This document shows positions 1-6,874 of a stretch of DNA of 8,519 nt, piece after piece; the first letter of the stretch is position 1; each line of letters begins with the position of its first letter. The stretch comes from Taibaiella sp. (GTDB lineage Bacteria > Bacteroidota > Bacteroidia > Chitinophagales > Chitinophagaceae), in NCBI GenBank assembly GCA_019454705.1, contig JACFNS010000023.1, forward strand, positions 5,825 to 14,343, written 5' to 3'. The notes beneath the pieces are model-generated. The model saw only the letters and a list, made by a program, of their open reading frames with translations. It was not told the DNA's origin and made no database searches. The translations under genes and the position numbers were made by a program.

Positions 1-81
1 TAACAGCCTGACCGGAATTTACCGACTAGTACGGATTCCAACGGCTCTCGGAATAATGTATATTACGTGATATTTAATATC

Positions 82-606
82 ATGTTCAAAACACTTAGTC
101 TTACGGTATTGCTACTACTGACAATCGCTGTGTCAGGACAGGAAAACCGAAAGTTTATAGATAGCCTGCAGTTACGATTGAAAGCGACAAAACCTACGGA
201 CAAAGCGGCTGTTTATAATGAGTTGGCTTATACTTTCCGTTATATGTCCGGCGACACAACACTAATATATGCGAAGTCAGCAGTCGAATATGCAATCAAA
301 CACCATGATAAGAGAAATGAGGCGGAGGCATATTTGAATATCGCATACGTGCTCAAAGACCGGGGCCAATATCAAGATGCCGTTACCTATCAACTCAAAG
401 CCCTGAGACTTTGTGAACAGACAGGGGACGAGAAAAAGCTTGCTTCAGCATATAACGCCTTAGGTATAACCTACAAAAAAATGCGTCGGTGGGACGAAGC
501 ATTGGTGTATTATATGAAAGCTAATACCCTGGCTGTAAAATTCAAAGATTATTCCCGCATATCCTTTACTTACAACAACATTGGCACAATATACCTTGAA
601 AAATAG
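82..606 (+). CDS. TPR sensor histidine kinase, N-terminal fragment ending at an internal TAG
   Basis: This is the N-terminal, probably periplasmic sensing part of a TPR-containing histidine kinase. ATG at 82 is preferred over an in-frame GTG at 67 because the protein then opens with a clean signal peptide (MFK, a leucine-rich core, then AVSG-Q at about residues 16-20). Tetratricopeptide helix pairs follow from about residue 45, with typical TPR spacing in segments such as YNALGITYKK and YNNIGTIYLEK. The frame stops at TAG 604-606 after 174 residues, between the two helices of one TPR. The same frame continues without another stop to 1890, starting DWGKVEDYYDSALKYA, which supplies the missing second helix. 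Seen: the split and the intact frame on both sides. Inferred: one ancestral gene of about 602 codons. As it stands, this fragment would be a secreted TPR protein with no kinase. Base composition is A+T-rich compared with the genes downstream. Confidence 0.75.
   Translation: MFKTLSLTVLLLLTIAVSGQENRKFIDSLQLRLKATKPTDKAAVYNELAYTFRYMSGDTTLIYAKSAVEYAIKHHDKRNEAEAYLNIAYVLKDRGQYQDAVTYQLKALRLCEQTGDEKKLASAYNALGITYKKMRRWDEALVYYMKANTLAVKFKDYSRISFTYNNIGTIYLEK
604..606 (+). other. In-frame amber codon splitting the kinase gene
   Basis: The codon TAG lies at codon 175, counted from ATG 82, in an otherwise open frame from 82 to 1890. The residues on either side (IYLEK before, DWGKVEDYY after) join into a normal TPR turn, so there is no frameshift or missing block. 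A single substitution from CAG, AAG or GAG would explain it. TAG also appears as the true terminal codon of the kinase itself, the serine hydrolase at 3006-3008, the secreted protein at 4883-4885 and the right-edge gene at 8174-8176, so TAG is not reassigned throughout this genome. It may be a real nonsense mutation, an assembly error or a rare readthrough site. Confidence 0.85.
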
Positions 607-699
607 GATTGGGGGAAAGTTGAAGATTATTATGACAGCGCACTCAAATACGCCGATTTGTCAAAAGATAACCGTGCCTTAGCAACAGTGTTATCGAAT

Positions 700-1890
700 A
701 TGGCGGATCTGTACCGGGCACAGCTAAAATACGATAAAGCAATACAGACACTCAATCAATGCCTGCAATATGACAAGGCCAACATGGATAAGTATGGCAT
801 GTATATGTCCTATTTTCAGCTGGCAAGGGTATATAGTGAAAAGAAAGACTATCGTAAATGGAAAATATATGCCGACTCAGCCAATAATATAGCCTTACAA
901 GAGCAATTGCAACGTGAGCGTATAGACCTGTTGTCCTGGAGCGCGACAGTGGCGGAATGGCAAGGTGATATTAAATCAGCCTTTAGTTATTACAGGCAGG
1001 CACGTGCTATTAATGATTCTCTACTCACTGAGACTACCGCGAAACAGGTATCCGAACTGCAAACCAAATATGAAACCGAAAAGAAGGAACAACAGATAGT
1101 CTTGCAGCAGTCTGAATTGAAAAGTAAAAATTATGTTATAGCGGGTATATCGGGAGTACTGCTATTGGGCGGCCTGCTCAGTTATTCCTATTACCGGCGA
1201 TACAGGTTGGTGCAACAAACCAAATTACAGCAAGCTGTATTACAGCAACAGGAACTAGCCACACAGGCTGTGCTGGAAGCTGAAGAGAAAGAACGCCAGC
1301 GCATAGCGGGCGACCTGCATGACGGCGTAGGGCAATTGATGAGTGCCGCCCGCATGAACCTGTCTTTAATTGAAAACGAACTGAATTTTGAAGATGATAA
1401 TCAAAAGGCAGCCTTCGATAAAGCGCTGGTGCTGGTAGATGATAGTTGCAGAGAGGTACGTGCAGTGTCGCACAACATCATGCCCAATGCATTGCTGAAA
1501 GCAGGCCTCATATCAGCTATCAGGGAATTTATACAGAAGATAGACCAGCGTGCGCTGGAAGTAACATTATATACGGACGGCATTAATGAACGTCTGCCTT
1601 CCAATGTAGAGTCCGTACTGTACCGAGTGATACAGGAATGTGTAAATAATGTTATCAAACACTCCCATGCCAACAAGTTGGATATTACCCTGATAAAAGA
1701 TGAAGAGGGTATCAGCATTACGGTAGAAGATAACGGTAAAGGTTTCGATACAAGGACTTCACCGGAAGGCATCGGGCTCAAGAATATACAGACGCGCATC
1801 CACTACCTGAAAGGTAGCATTGAGTGGGATTCCGCACCCGGAAAAGGAACAGTAGTGACTATACAAGTTCCACTGACGGATGTCGGATAG
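700..1890 (+). CDS. Sensor histidine kinase (NarL/DesK-type), C-terminal part after the internal stop
   Basis: This is the kinase half of the interrupted TPR sensor. In two-component signalling such proteins autophosphorylate on His and pass the phosphate to a LuxR-type response regulator; none is visible in this window. ATG 700 is the first ATG after the stop; TTG 658 is a poorer alternative. Numbering from ATG 700, further TPR helices cover about residues 1-120, a charged coiled-coil stretch precedes one membrane segment at about 145-165, and a Gln-rich linker follows. The HisKA_3 dimerisation domain has the phospho-acceptor His207 in DLHDGVGQ. The ATPase domain shows an N box (QECVNNVIKHSHANK, Asn316/317), a G1 box (DNGKGFD, from residue 344) and a G2 box (GIGLKNIQTR, from 357). 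All catalytic motifs look intact, so this half has not visibly decayed. If translated alone it would lack the signal peptide, leaving its TPRs in the cytoplasm. Confidence 0.8.
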   Translation: MADLYRAQLKYDKAIQTLNQCLQYDKANMDKYGMYMSYFQLARVYSEKKDYRKWKIYADSANNIALQEQLQRERIDLLSWSATVAEWQGDIKSAFSYYRQARAINDSLLTETTAKQVSELQTKYETEKKEQQIVLQQSELKSKNYVIAGISGVLLLGGLLSYSYYRRYRLVQQTKLQQAVLQQQELATQAVLEAEEKERQRIAGDLHDGVGQLMSAARMNLSLIENELNFEDDNQKAAFDKALVLVDDSCREVRAVSHNIMPNALLKAGLISAIREFIQKIDQRALEVTLYTDGINERLPSNVESVLYRVIQECVNNVIKHSHANKLDITLIKDEEGISITVEDNGKGFDTRTSPEGIGLKNIQTRIHYLKGSIEWDSAPGKGTVVTIQVPLTDVG

Positions 1891-1949
1891 CTACAACTGC
1901 AAACCAACATATCTTCTTATATTTACGTTGTTTAACCATCATCTGGTAT

Positions 1950-3008
1950 ATGAAGATAAAACTGATTCTACTGGCTATTGCCTGTGCTATTACTTTTAAC
2001 ACCTCTCACCTTTTTGCCCAGGGTAATAATGTTATAGCTGATTTTATCAACCAAAATACCGATAAGAGTGCCATATACCTGGTACAGAACGGCAATGTAT
2101 TGGCAGGCTTCAACACGGACAGGAAAATGCCACTGGCAAGTACTGTTAAAATCATCATCGCTATAGAATATGCTCACCAGGCTGCAGCGGGTAAGATTGA
2201 CCCCATGCAATGGATAGATTCCACCGAACTGGACAAGTACTATATACCCAACACCGACGGCAATGCCCACCCAAAATGGCTATCGTACCTGAAAGCCATG
2301 ACAAGATTACAAAATGGGAAGCTGCCGCTACAAGAGGTAGCCAAAGGCATGATAGACTTCAGCTCGAATGCCAATACCGAATACCTGCTGGACCTGCTGG
2401 GAGTAGACAACGTGAACAAACGCCTTACAGCGCTCGGCCTTACTAATCACGACTCCCTGTATTACTTTGTCAGCAGCCTGGGTGTTCTCAACGGCAAGAC
2501 CGTACCTGAACTGGAAAAGATTTCCATGGGGGAATACAGGGCACTATCTGCTGCGCAACATGATAAAATGAAGGCTGACCCGACCTACAAGAACAATATC
2601 GTTTTCCTGCCGATGAATGTACAAAAGGTATGGAGCGACCGCCTGCCGGCATCTACAGTTAAGGAGTATGTATCCATCATGCAGAAGATTAACAGCAGGA
2701 CGTACTTTGACAATAGTACACAGAAGCACCTGAGCATAGTGATGGAGCGCCTGATGGACAACCCCGCCAACCAGCAATGGCTGAAACACGCCGGGATGAA
2801 AGGCGGCTCTACATCGTGGGTGCTGACCAAGGCGTTGTACGCTACCACTACCACGGGAGAGTCCACAGAGCTTGCCTACTTCTTCAACGACCTTACAGAA
2901 GAAGAATTTGAGAAGCTGGCCATGAACATGAACAGCTTTGAACTGGCGATACTTACCAACCGCAACGGTGCGAGGGACGCGATACTCAAGACATTGAACG
3001 GCCAATAG
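1950..3008 (+). CDS. Secreted serine hydrolase, class A beta-lactamase/DD-peptidase superfamily
   Basis: A 352-residue exported serine hydrolase of the penicillin-recognising fold, most similar in layout to Beta-lactamase2/PenP-type proteins. ATG 1950 gives a signal peptide (MKIKLILLAIACAITF, probable cleavage after LFA at residue 23). The three active-site motifs are in order: SxxK as S64-T-V-K67, SxN as S138-S-N140 and the KTG-equivalent K284-G-G-S287. I see no ExxLN omega-loop motif after SxN, where class A beta-lactamases carry the deacylating Glu166. A long insert-like region at about 165-245 separates SxN from the KGG motif. This favours a peptidase or other serine hydrolase acting on peptidoglycan-like substrates over a true beta-lactamase, but the substrate is unknown. 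It starts 59 bases after the kinase stop. Class confidence is high; specific function is not. Confidence 0.85.
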   Translation: MKIKLILLAIACAITFNTSHLFAQGNNVIADFINQNTDKSAIYLVQNGNVLAGFNTDRKMPLASTVKIIIAIEYAHQAAAGKIDPMQWIDSTELDKYYIPNTDGNAHPKWLSYLKAMTRLQNGKLPLQEVAKGMIDFSSNANTEYLLDLLGVDNVNKRLTALGLTNHDSLYYFVSSLGVLNGKTVPELEKISMGEYRALSAAQHDKMKADPTYKNNIVFLPMNVQKVWSDRLPASTVKEYVSIMQKINSRTYFDNSTQKHLSIVMERLMDNPANQQWLKHAGMKGGSTSWVLTKALYATTTTGESTELAYFFNDLTEEEFEKLAMNMNSFELAILTNRNGARDAILKTLNGQ

Positions 3009-3063
3009 ATATTCATTGTTCTAATGGCTTGATATTTGCACACAGCAAACCAACACCTTCAGT

Positions 3064-4086
3064 ATGGAACTGGACAAGAAAGAAAAAGAACTACTGGAAT
3101 CAGCTCTTAACGATTGGGAAAGCACCAACCTGCTGACCAAAGACAAGGCTGATGAACTTCGTAGTACCATTACCCTAAAGAAAGCAGGTGGCCAGGTTGC
3201 GCAATACTTCTTCATCATAGCCATCGCCTGTACCCTGCTGGCCTTCGGCGCTATCTTCATTGACGACAAGTTGCTGGAGAAGATACGCATGTACTTTGAT
3301 GTAGGTAATATCATCATAGCTATTTCCTGTACACTGATTGCTCTTGCCTGGTTCATCTACCTTTCGAAGAAGCGCAAATCCATCAACTCGCTGGTGTACG
3401 AAGTGTATATGGTGCTGGGCGGACTGGTTGTTGTTTCAGGCCTGGTGTACTACTGCAAAGACATTGGCTTCGGCCCTCAATACACAGGGCTGCTGGCTGC
3501 AACGTCGGTTATTGTATTCGCATTGAGCGGCTTCTTCAAATCGCGCGCACTATGGCTGGCGGGCATACTGGCACTGATGGGCCTGTATGGCTCCTTCAGC
3601 GAGTGGCAGCAAAACGAGCGCAACCTCTTCCTTGGTATGAATTACCCTATGCGGTTTACATTGTTTGGTGTATTCATCATAGGTGTGGCATTCTTGCAGA
3701 ATACCATCAGTTCGTTACGCTTTTCGCAAAGGCAAACCTATATACTCGGGCTGCTCATATTCTTCACAGGGCTGTGGGGTGTTTCCATCTTCGGCAACTA
3801 TGGCCGATGGGAAGAATGGGAGCAGGTGCGACAGGTGCAGGTGATAGGCTACTCGGCTGTACTGGCTATTGTGTCTATCGCGGCGCTGATACTCGGCATC
3901 AAATACCAGGATGATGTTACACGCGACTTTGGTATCATCTTCATACTGCTGAACCTGTATAGTCGTTATTTCGAGTTCTTCTGGAATACTACTAACAAAG
4001 GCATCTTCTTCCTCGTATTAGCTGTATCATTTGCCCTGGTAGGCTGGCAAATAGAGCGGAGGATGAAGAAGGCCAAACAAGCATGA
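3064..4086 (+). CDS. DUF2157-like multi-pass membrane protein
   Basis: A 340-residue integral membrane protein of unknown function. The first 40 or so residues are charged and cytosolic-looking (LDKKEKELLESALNDWE, then LTKDKADELRS), as in the DUF2157 family, whose members begin with a short helical domain followed by many membrane helices. Hydrophobic segments can be seen at about 45-66, 80-100, 109-130, 137-157, 162-178, 197-215, 226-245, 259-279, 287-305 and 313-330, so about ten passes. The C-terminus is short and basic (IERRMKKAKQA), fitting the positive-inside rule. Acidic and aromatic residues cluster in the loop at 246-256 (GRWEEWEQ). ATG 3064 lies 55 bases after the hydrolase stop. 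No catalytic motif is visible. Family assignment comes from architecture and the C-terminal RYFEFFW...GWQIERR pattern, not from a search. Confidence 0.75.
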   Translation: MELDKKEKELLESALNDWESTNLLTKDKADELRSTITLKKAGGQVAQYFFIIAIACTLLAFGAIFIDDKLLEKIRMYFDVGNIIIAISCTLIALAWFIYLSKKRKSINSLVYEVYMVLGGLVVVSGLVYYCKDIGFGPQYTGLLAATSVIVFALSGFFKSRALWLAGILALMGLYGSFSEWQQNERNLFLGMNYPMRFTLFGVFIIGVAFLQNTISSLRFSQRQTYILGLLIFFTGLWGVSIFGNYGRWEEWEQVRQVQVIGYSAVLAIVSIAALILGIKYQDDVTRDFGIIFILLNLYSRYFEFFWNTTNKGIFFLVLAVSFALVGWQIERRMKKAKQA

Positions 4087-4127
4087 TGCCATGGTATTTG
4101 CGTATTATTGCAGGCTGAACACAAGGT

Positions 4128-4886
4128 ATGGCAAGGTATTTCCTGGAAGTAAGGTATGACGGACTGGCTTTTCACGGCTCGCAGGTGCAGGGCGAAACCC
4201 CTACCGTGCAACTGGCCATCAACAAAGCCCTGTCCACATTACTGAGGACTGAGATAGCCTCCTTCGGCGCCAGCAGGACCGATGAGGGAGTACATGCGCT
4301 CTGCAACTTCTACCACTTTGATACAGAGCAGGAGCTGACCAGCAACTTCGTGTACAAGATGAATGCTATACTGCAACCACAGATAGCCGTCAACAAAATG
4401 TACATGGCTAACGACCCTGAACTGAATTGCCGCTTTGCAGCCACCGGCAGGCAATACAGGTACAGGCTGTATTGGCATAAAGACCCGTTCAAATTTCAAA
4501 GAGCTTATTTCTTCCCCTATCATATAGACAGGCAACTGCTGAATGAAGCAGCGACTATATTGCCGGAGTACACGCATTTTGAAAGCTTCTCCAAGCGCAA
4601 TACCCAAAGCAGAACTTTCATCTGTACCCTTACAGATTCGCACTGGGAAGAGCATCGTGACGAGCTGCATTATGTAGTGCGCGGCAACCGTTTCCTGCGG
4701 GGGATGGTGCGCGGGCTGGTGGGTACACAGCTACAGGTTGCTCGTGGCAAGATGAGCATAGCCGAATTCAGGCAGGTGATAGAAGCCAAGGACTGTACCC
4801 TTGCCGATTTCAGCGTACCGGGTTTTGGCCTGTACCTGGAAGACATCAGCTACCCCGTCGGGGCATTAACTGAAATAAAGAACTAA
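4128..4886 (+). CDS. truA: tRNA pseudouridine synthase A
   Basis: TruA converts uridines 38, 39 and/or 40 in the tRNA anticodon stem-loop to pseudouridine. The 252-residue length is normal for the family. The opening MARYFLEVRYDGLAFHGSQ is the typical RYDG...F.G.Q start. The catalytic aspartate is D52 in GASRTDEGVHA, the family's signature. RFAATGRQYRY at 102-112 is the RNA-binding or positioning segment conserved in TruA, and NRFLRGMVRGLVG at 187-199 with PGFGLYLEDI near the end completes the C-terminal domain. ATG 4128 matches the expected N-terminus; AAGG just upstream is too close to be a good ribosome-binding site. It lies 41 bases after the DUF2157-like gene. Its stop TAA at 4884-4886 overlaps the stop of the convergent gene. 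All key residues are present. Confidence 0.96.
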   Translation: MARYFLEVRYDGLAFHGSQVQGETPTVQLAINKALSTLLRTEIASFGASRTDEGVHALCNFYHFDTEQELTSNFVYKMNAILQPQIAVNKMYMANDPELNCRFAATGRQYRYRLYWHKDPFKFQRAYFFPYHIDRQLLNEAATILPEYTHFESFSKRNTQSRTFICTLTDSHWEEHRDELHYVVRGNRFLRGMVRGLVGTQLQVARGKMSIAEFRQVIEAKDCTLADFSVPGFGLYLEDISYPVGALTEIKN

Positions 4887-5356
4887 TGTTTCACTTCAAC
4901 CGAAGTGACTAATTCCAAACCCTTTTTGCGCTCTTCGTAAAAGTTGATGGTCTTTACTTTCTCAAATCGGGGTATGGTGCATACTGCTATGGGGTTAGTT
5001 TCATACGTCAGCATTTTGCCGCGCAGTTTGTTGAAATCGCAATAGACCTCAACGAATGTACCCGCCTTCATAGATATACGGTTGAACTCCAGTTGTATAT
5101 CCTTTTTGGTAGCCGGCATCAGCAGCACTAGCATCCACTCTTTGCTAAAATTCGGTGTATCAGCCCTACCCTTGCCAAACAATTTTTCGAATTCCTGCTT
5201 TTTTGTAATCACAAAACAGTTAGGGCCATCCTTCAGCATAGCATCGCTGCCGCTGAAGAAGTAGCCCTGCAGTTTTTTCGCCTGCACTTCTGTGGGCTGG
5301 GCTGAAGCGACTGAGCTTAGCAACAGGATACAAAATGTGATGACCAGTTTATTCAT
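4883..5356 (-). CDS. Small secreted protein of unknown function
   Basis: A 157-residue exported protein that I do not firmly recognise. It begins with a signal peptide (MNKLVITFCILLLSSVASA, cleavage probably before Q20), leaving about 138 mature residues. The mature part is mixed charged and aromatic, suggesting a compact beta-rich domain. It has three cysteines after the signal peptide (C47, C106, C126) and no lipobox. The stretch from about 46 to 80 (CFVITKKQEFEKLFG, then PNFSKEWMLVLLM) loosely recalls PrcB-C-like secreted domains, in which an F..L/W pattern is followed by a DFSKE-type strand. That is a weak resemblance by eye and not an assignment. Its start lies 9 bases downstream of the asparaginase-family gene, so it is very likely the last gene of that operon. 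Its stop TAG shares bases with the truA stop. Confidence 0.8.
   Translation of the reverse strand: MNKLVITFCILLLSSVASAQPTEVQAKKLQGYFFSGSDAMLKDGPNCFVITKKQEFEKLFGKGRADTPNFSKEWMLVLLMPATKKDIQLEFNRISMKAGTFVEVYCDFNKLRGKMLTYETNPIAVCTIPRFEKVKTINFYEERKKGLELVTSVEVKH
4891..4908. terminator. Short perfect hairpin at the truA convergent junction
   Basis: TCACTTC at 4891-4897 and GAAGTGA at 4902-4908 form a seven-base-pair perfect stem around the loop AACC. It sits 4 bases after the truA stop and inside the last codons of the minus-strand secreted protein gene. A hairpin placed between converging genes could stop transcription from both sides. Neither strand has an adjacent run of T, and the stem is only moderately stable, so it is not a classical intrinsic terminator. 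It may simply reflect codons for ...TSVEVKH. Confidence 0.3.
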
Positions 5357-5365
5357 ACAATTGAT

Positions 5366-6316
5366 TTATGCTCCATAAAAAGCCACTTCATCCCTGCCAT
5401 CGCTGTTGCGCAGGCCGCGGAACATACCGGCAGAATTAAAACAGAACAGGCCATTGCCAGTGCCATCTACCGCTATCAGTCCGCCTTCTCCGCCCAGTTT
5501 TACCAGTTTATCTTTTACCACTATATCACATGCTTCCTGCAAAGACAAGCCTTTATACTCCATCAGGCAACTGATATCATGCGCCACTACAGCACGCAGG
5601 AAAGGCTCTCCGTGCCCGGTGCAACTGATAGCGCAGGTGGTATTGTTGGCATAAGTACCGGCACCTATTACAGGGCTGTCGCCTATACGGCCAAAGCGCT
5701 TATTGGTCATACCGCCGGTAGAAGTGCCCGCTGCCAGGTTACCCTCAGCATCGCAGGCTACGGCACCTACCGTGCCAAATTTATAGTCAGGATTGGCATC
5801 ACCGCCTTTCAGGTTATCGCCTTTATGGTCCAGCTGGTAATGGTCGCTGTCGCGTATCTCCAGCCATTGCTCATAGCGCTCTTTATTGAAGAAGTATTCA
5901 TCAGGCACTATCTCTATACCGCGTGTCAGCGCAAACTCTGAAGCACCATTGCCGCTGAGGAATACGTGATTGGAATGTAACATTACCTCACGTGCCAGTT
6001 TGATAGGATTTTTGACATTACGTACCCCGGCTATAGCACCTGCTTCCAGGGTCATGCCGTTCATCAGGGCGGCATCCATTTCGTTCAGCCCCTTCTTGGT
6101 AAAAACCGCCCCCCTGCCCGCATTGAACAGTGGATTGTTTTCCAACTCAACTATTGCGGCCACTACAGCATCCATAGCAGTGCCGCCTGCATTGAGTATG
6201 CTGTAGCCGGCATCCAGCGCCAGCTTCAGCCCTTCAGTATATTCTTTTTCTTTTCCACCTACTGTTTCGGGGTTCACGTTTCCTGCACCACCATGTATCA
6301 CTAATGTAACGGGCAT
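5366..6316 (-). CDS. iaaA: Isoaspartyl peptidase/L-asparaginase (plant-type, Ntn-hydrolase)
   Basis: The enzyme hydrolyses isoaspartyl dipeptides and, less specifically, L-asparagine, recycling damaged Asp/Asn residues. It is made as a precursor that cleaves itself to expose a catalytic threonine. At 316 residues it is close to E. coli EcAIII (about 321). The start MPVTLVIHGGAG is the family N-terminus; there is no signal peptide, so it is cytoplasmic. NPLFNAGRGAVF at 61-72 carries the stabilising Asn65. The cleavage site and nucleophile are in KFGTVGAV with T182. TSTGGMTNKRFGRIGDSP at 198-215 supplies R210 and D213, which match EcAIII Arg207 and Asp210 in spacing. CTGHGE at 232-237 supplies the T233-G234 pair. 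All catalytic and substrate-binding residues are present. It follows the PyrR-like gene by 39 A+T-rich bases and precedes the small secreted protein by 9. Confidence 0.94.
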   Translation of the reverse strand: MPVTLVIHGGAGNVNPETVGGKEKEYTEGLKLALDAGYSILNAGGTAMDAVVAAIVELENNPLFNAGRGAVFTKKGLNEMDAALMNGMTLEAGAIAGVRNVKNPIKLAREVMLHSNHVFLSGNGASEFALTRGIEIVPDEYFFNKERYEQWLEIRDSDHYQLDHKGDNLKGGDANPDYKFGTVGAVACDAEGNLAAGTSTGGMTNKRFGRIGDSPVIGAGTYANNTTCAISCTGHGEPFLRAVVAHDISCLMEYKGLSLQEACDIVVKDKLVKLGGEGGLIAVDGTGNGLFCFNSAGMFRGLRNSDGRDEVAFYGA

Positions 6317-6355
6317 CTATCTTTGTTTATTTTTTATAATCTTGTTTATTCTTTG

Positions 6356-6856
6356 TTATTGCAGATAGGCGGCGGTAATTTGTTCCCCCTCTGTTTCCAC
6401 ATCTATATGTTCTTTCAACGTGGTAGATACACTCTGCCCGATGATGTCGGGCGTAATGGGGAATGACTTGTGCCTGCGGTCAACTAATACGGCTATGAGC
6501 ACTTTCTTCGGTTCGAACCTGAGTATGGGCGCCAGAGCATAGAGCAGGGTTTTGCCGGAATTGGCCACATCGTCTACCAATACCAGCGCCTTGCCCGACA
6601 GGTCTTCATCAATAGTTATATCTTCTGCCAGGGGTTTACGCTTGTTCATTTTGACGATAATGAGCTCCACCTTCAGCGGACTGATTTCCTTCAGCCTGCG
6701 GGCCAGGCTTTTCGCCACGATTGCGCCGCTGCCTTCAATACCTATGAGGGTCACTGATTTTTCATTGCTGAAGTGCTCCCATATCTCGTAGGCCATGCGC
6801 TGCATCTTCCAGTTGATGCGTTCTTTATCGAGGATGATTGTGCGTTCTTTACCCAT
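6356..6856 (-). CDS. PyrR-like phosphoribosyltransferase
   Basis: A 166-residue type I phosphoribosyltransferase, close in size and layout to PyrR, the bifunctional pyrimidine regulator/uracil phosphoribosyltransferase. The start RTIILDKERIN and the early MAYEIWEHF resemble the PyrR N-terminus. LIGIEGSGAIVAKSLARRL at 37-55 is the first substrate-binding region. The PRPP-binding loop is LVLVDDVANSGKT at 91-103. VLVDRRHKSFPITPDIIGQ at 123-141, followed by SVSTTLKEHIDV, matches the PyrR C-terminal pattern (DRGHRELPI..D..G...PT...E.I.V). The YRDD-type segment that PyrR has before the PRPP loop is not recognisable here; the stretch reads IIVKMNKRKPLAEDITIDEDL. No pyrimidine gene is adjacent. It may be a purine or pyrimidine salvage enzyme or a regulator; the substrate is not decided by sequence. 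It sits 18 bases after the ABC permease stop. Confidence 0.87.
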   Translation of the reverse strand: MGKERTIILDKERINWKMQRMAYEIWEHFSNEKSVTLIGIEGSGAIVAKSLARRLKEISPLKVELIIVKMNKRKPLAEDITIDEDLSGKALVLVDDVANSGKTLLYALAPILRFEPKKVLIAVLVDRRHKSFPITPDIIGQSVSTTLKEHIDVETEGEQITAAYLQ

Positions 6857-6874
6857 AATCTGTTTCTATACCTT

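Noticed and set aside
1..81. Possible end of an upstream gene: a plus-strand frame is open from base 2 to a TGA at 68-70, and a minus-strand frame is also open.
   Set aside because: Too short to judge coding character and neither translation is recognisable; I see no other structure in this stretch.
1918..1925. TATATTTA, close to a -7 promoter element, upstream of the serine hydrolase start.
   Set aside because: One mismatch, no -33 partner, and A+T-rich intergenic sequence gives such matches by chance. A promoter here is possible but not supported.
2652..2663. A second ASTVK in the serine hydrolase (residues 234-238) that mimics the active-site SxxK.
   Set aside because: The codons differ from those of the first copy and the position, after SxN, is wrong for the catalytic serine; the S64 copy with a following hydrophobic helix is the active site.
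3031..3038. GATATTTG, close to a -7 promoter element, upstream of the DUF2157-like gene.
   Set aside because: The first base mismatches and the only nearby TTG (3016-3018) is 12 bases away, too close for the usual spacing of about 19-21.
1899..3055. The 11-mer GCAAACCAACA occurs in two successive intergenic regions (1899-1909 and 3045-3055).
   Set aside because: It stands at different distances from the two starts (about 40 and 8 bases) with no shared flanks and no symmetry; a chance match in A/C-rich leaders is likely.
6317..6355. A+T-rich gap with a repeated TTGTTTATT between the PyrR-like gene and iaaA.
   Set aside because: Simple low-complexity spacer; no stem, no promoter-like pair of elements, and 39 bases is normal operon spacing.
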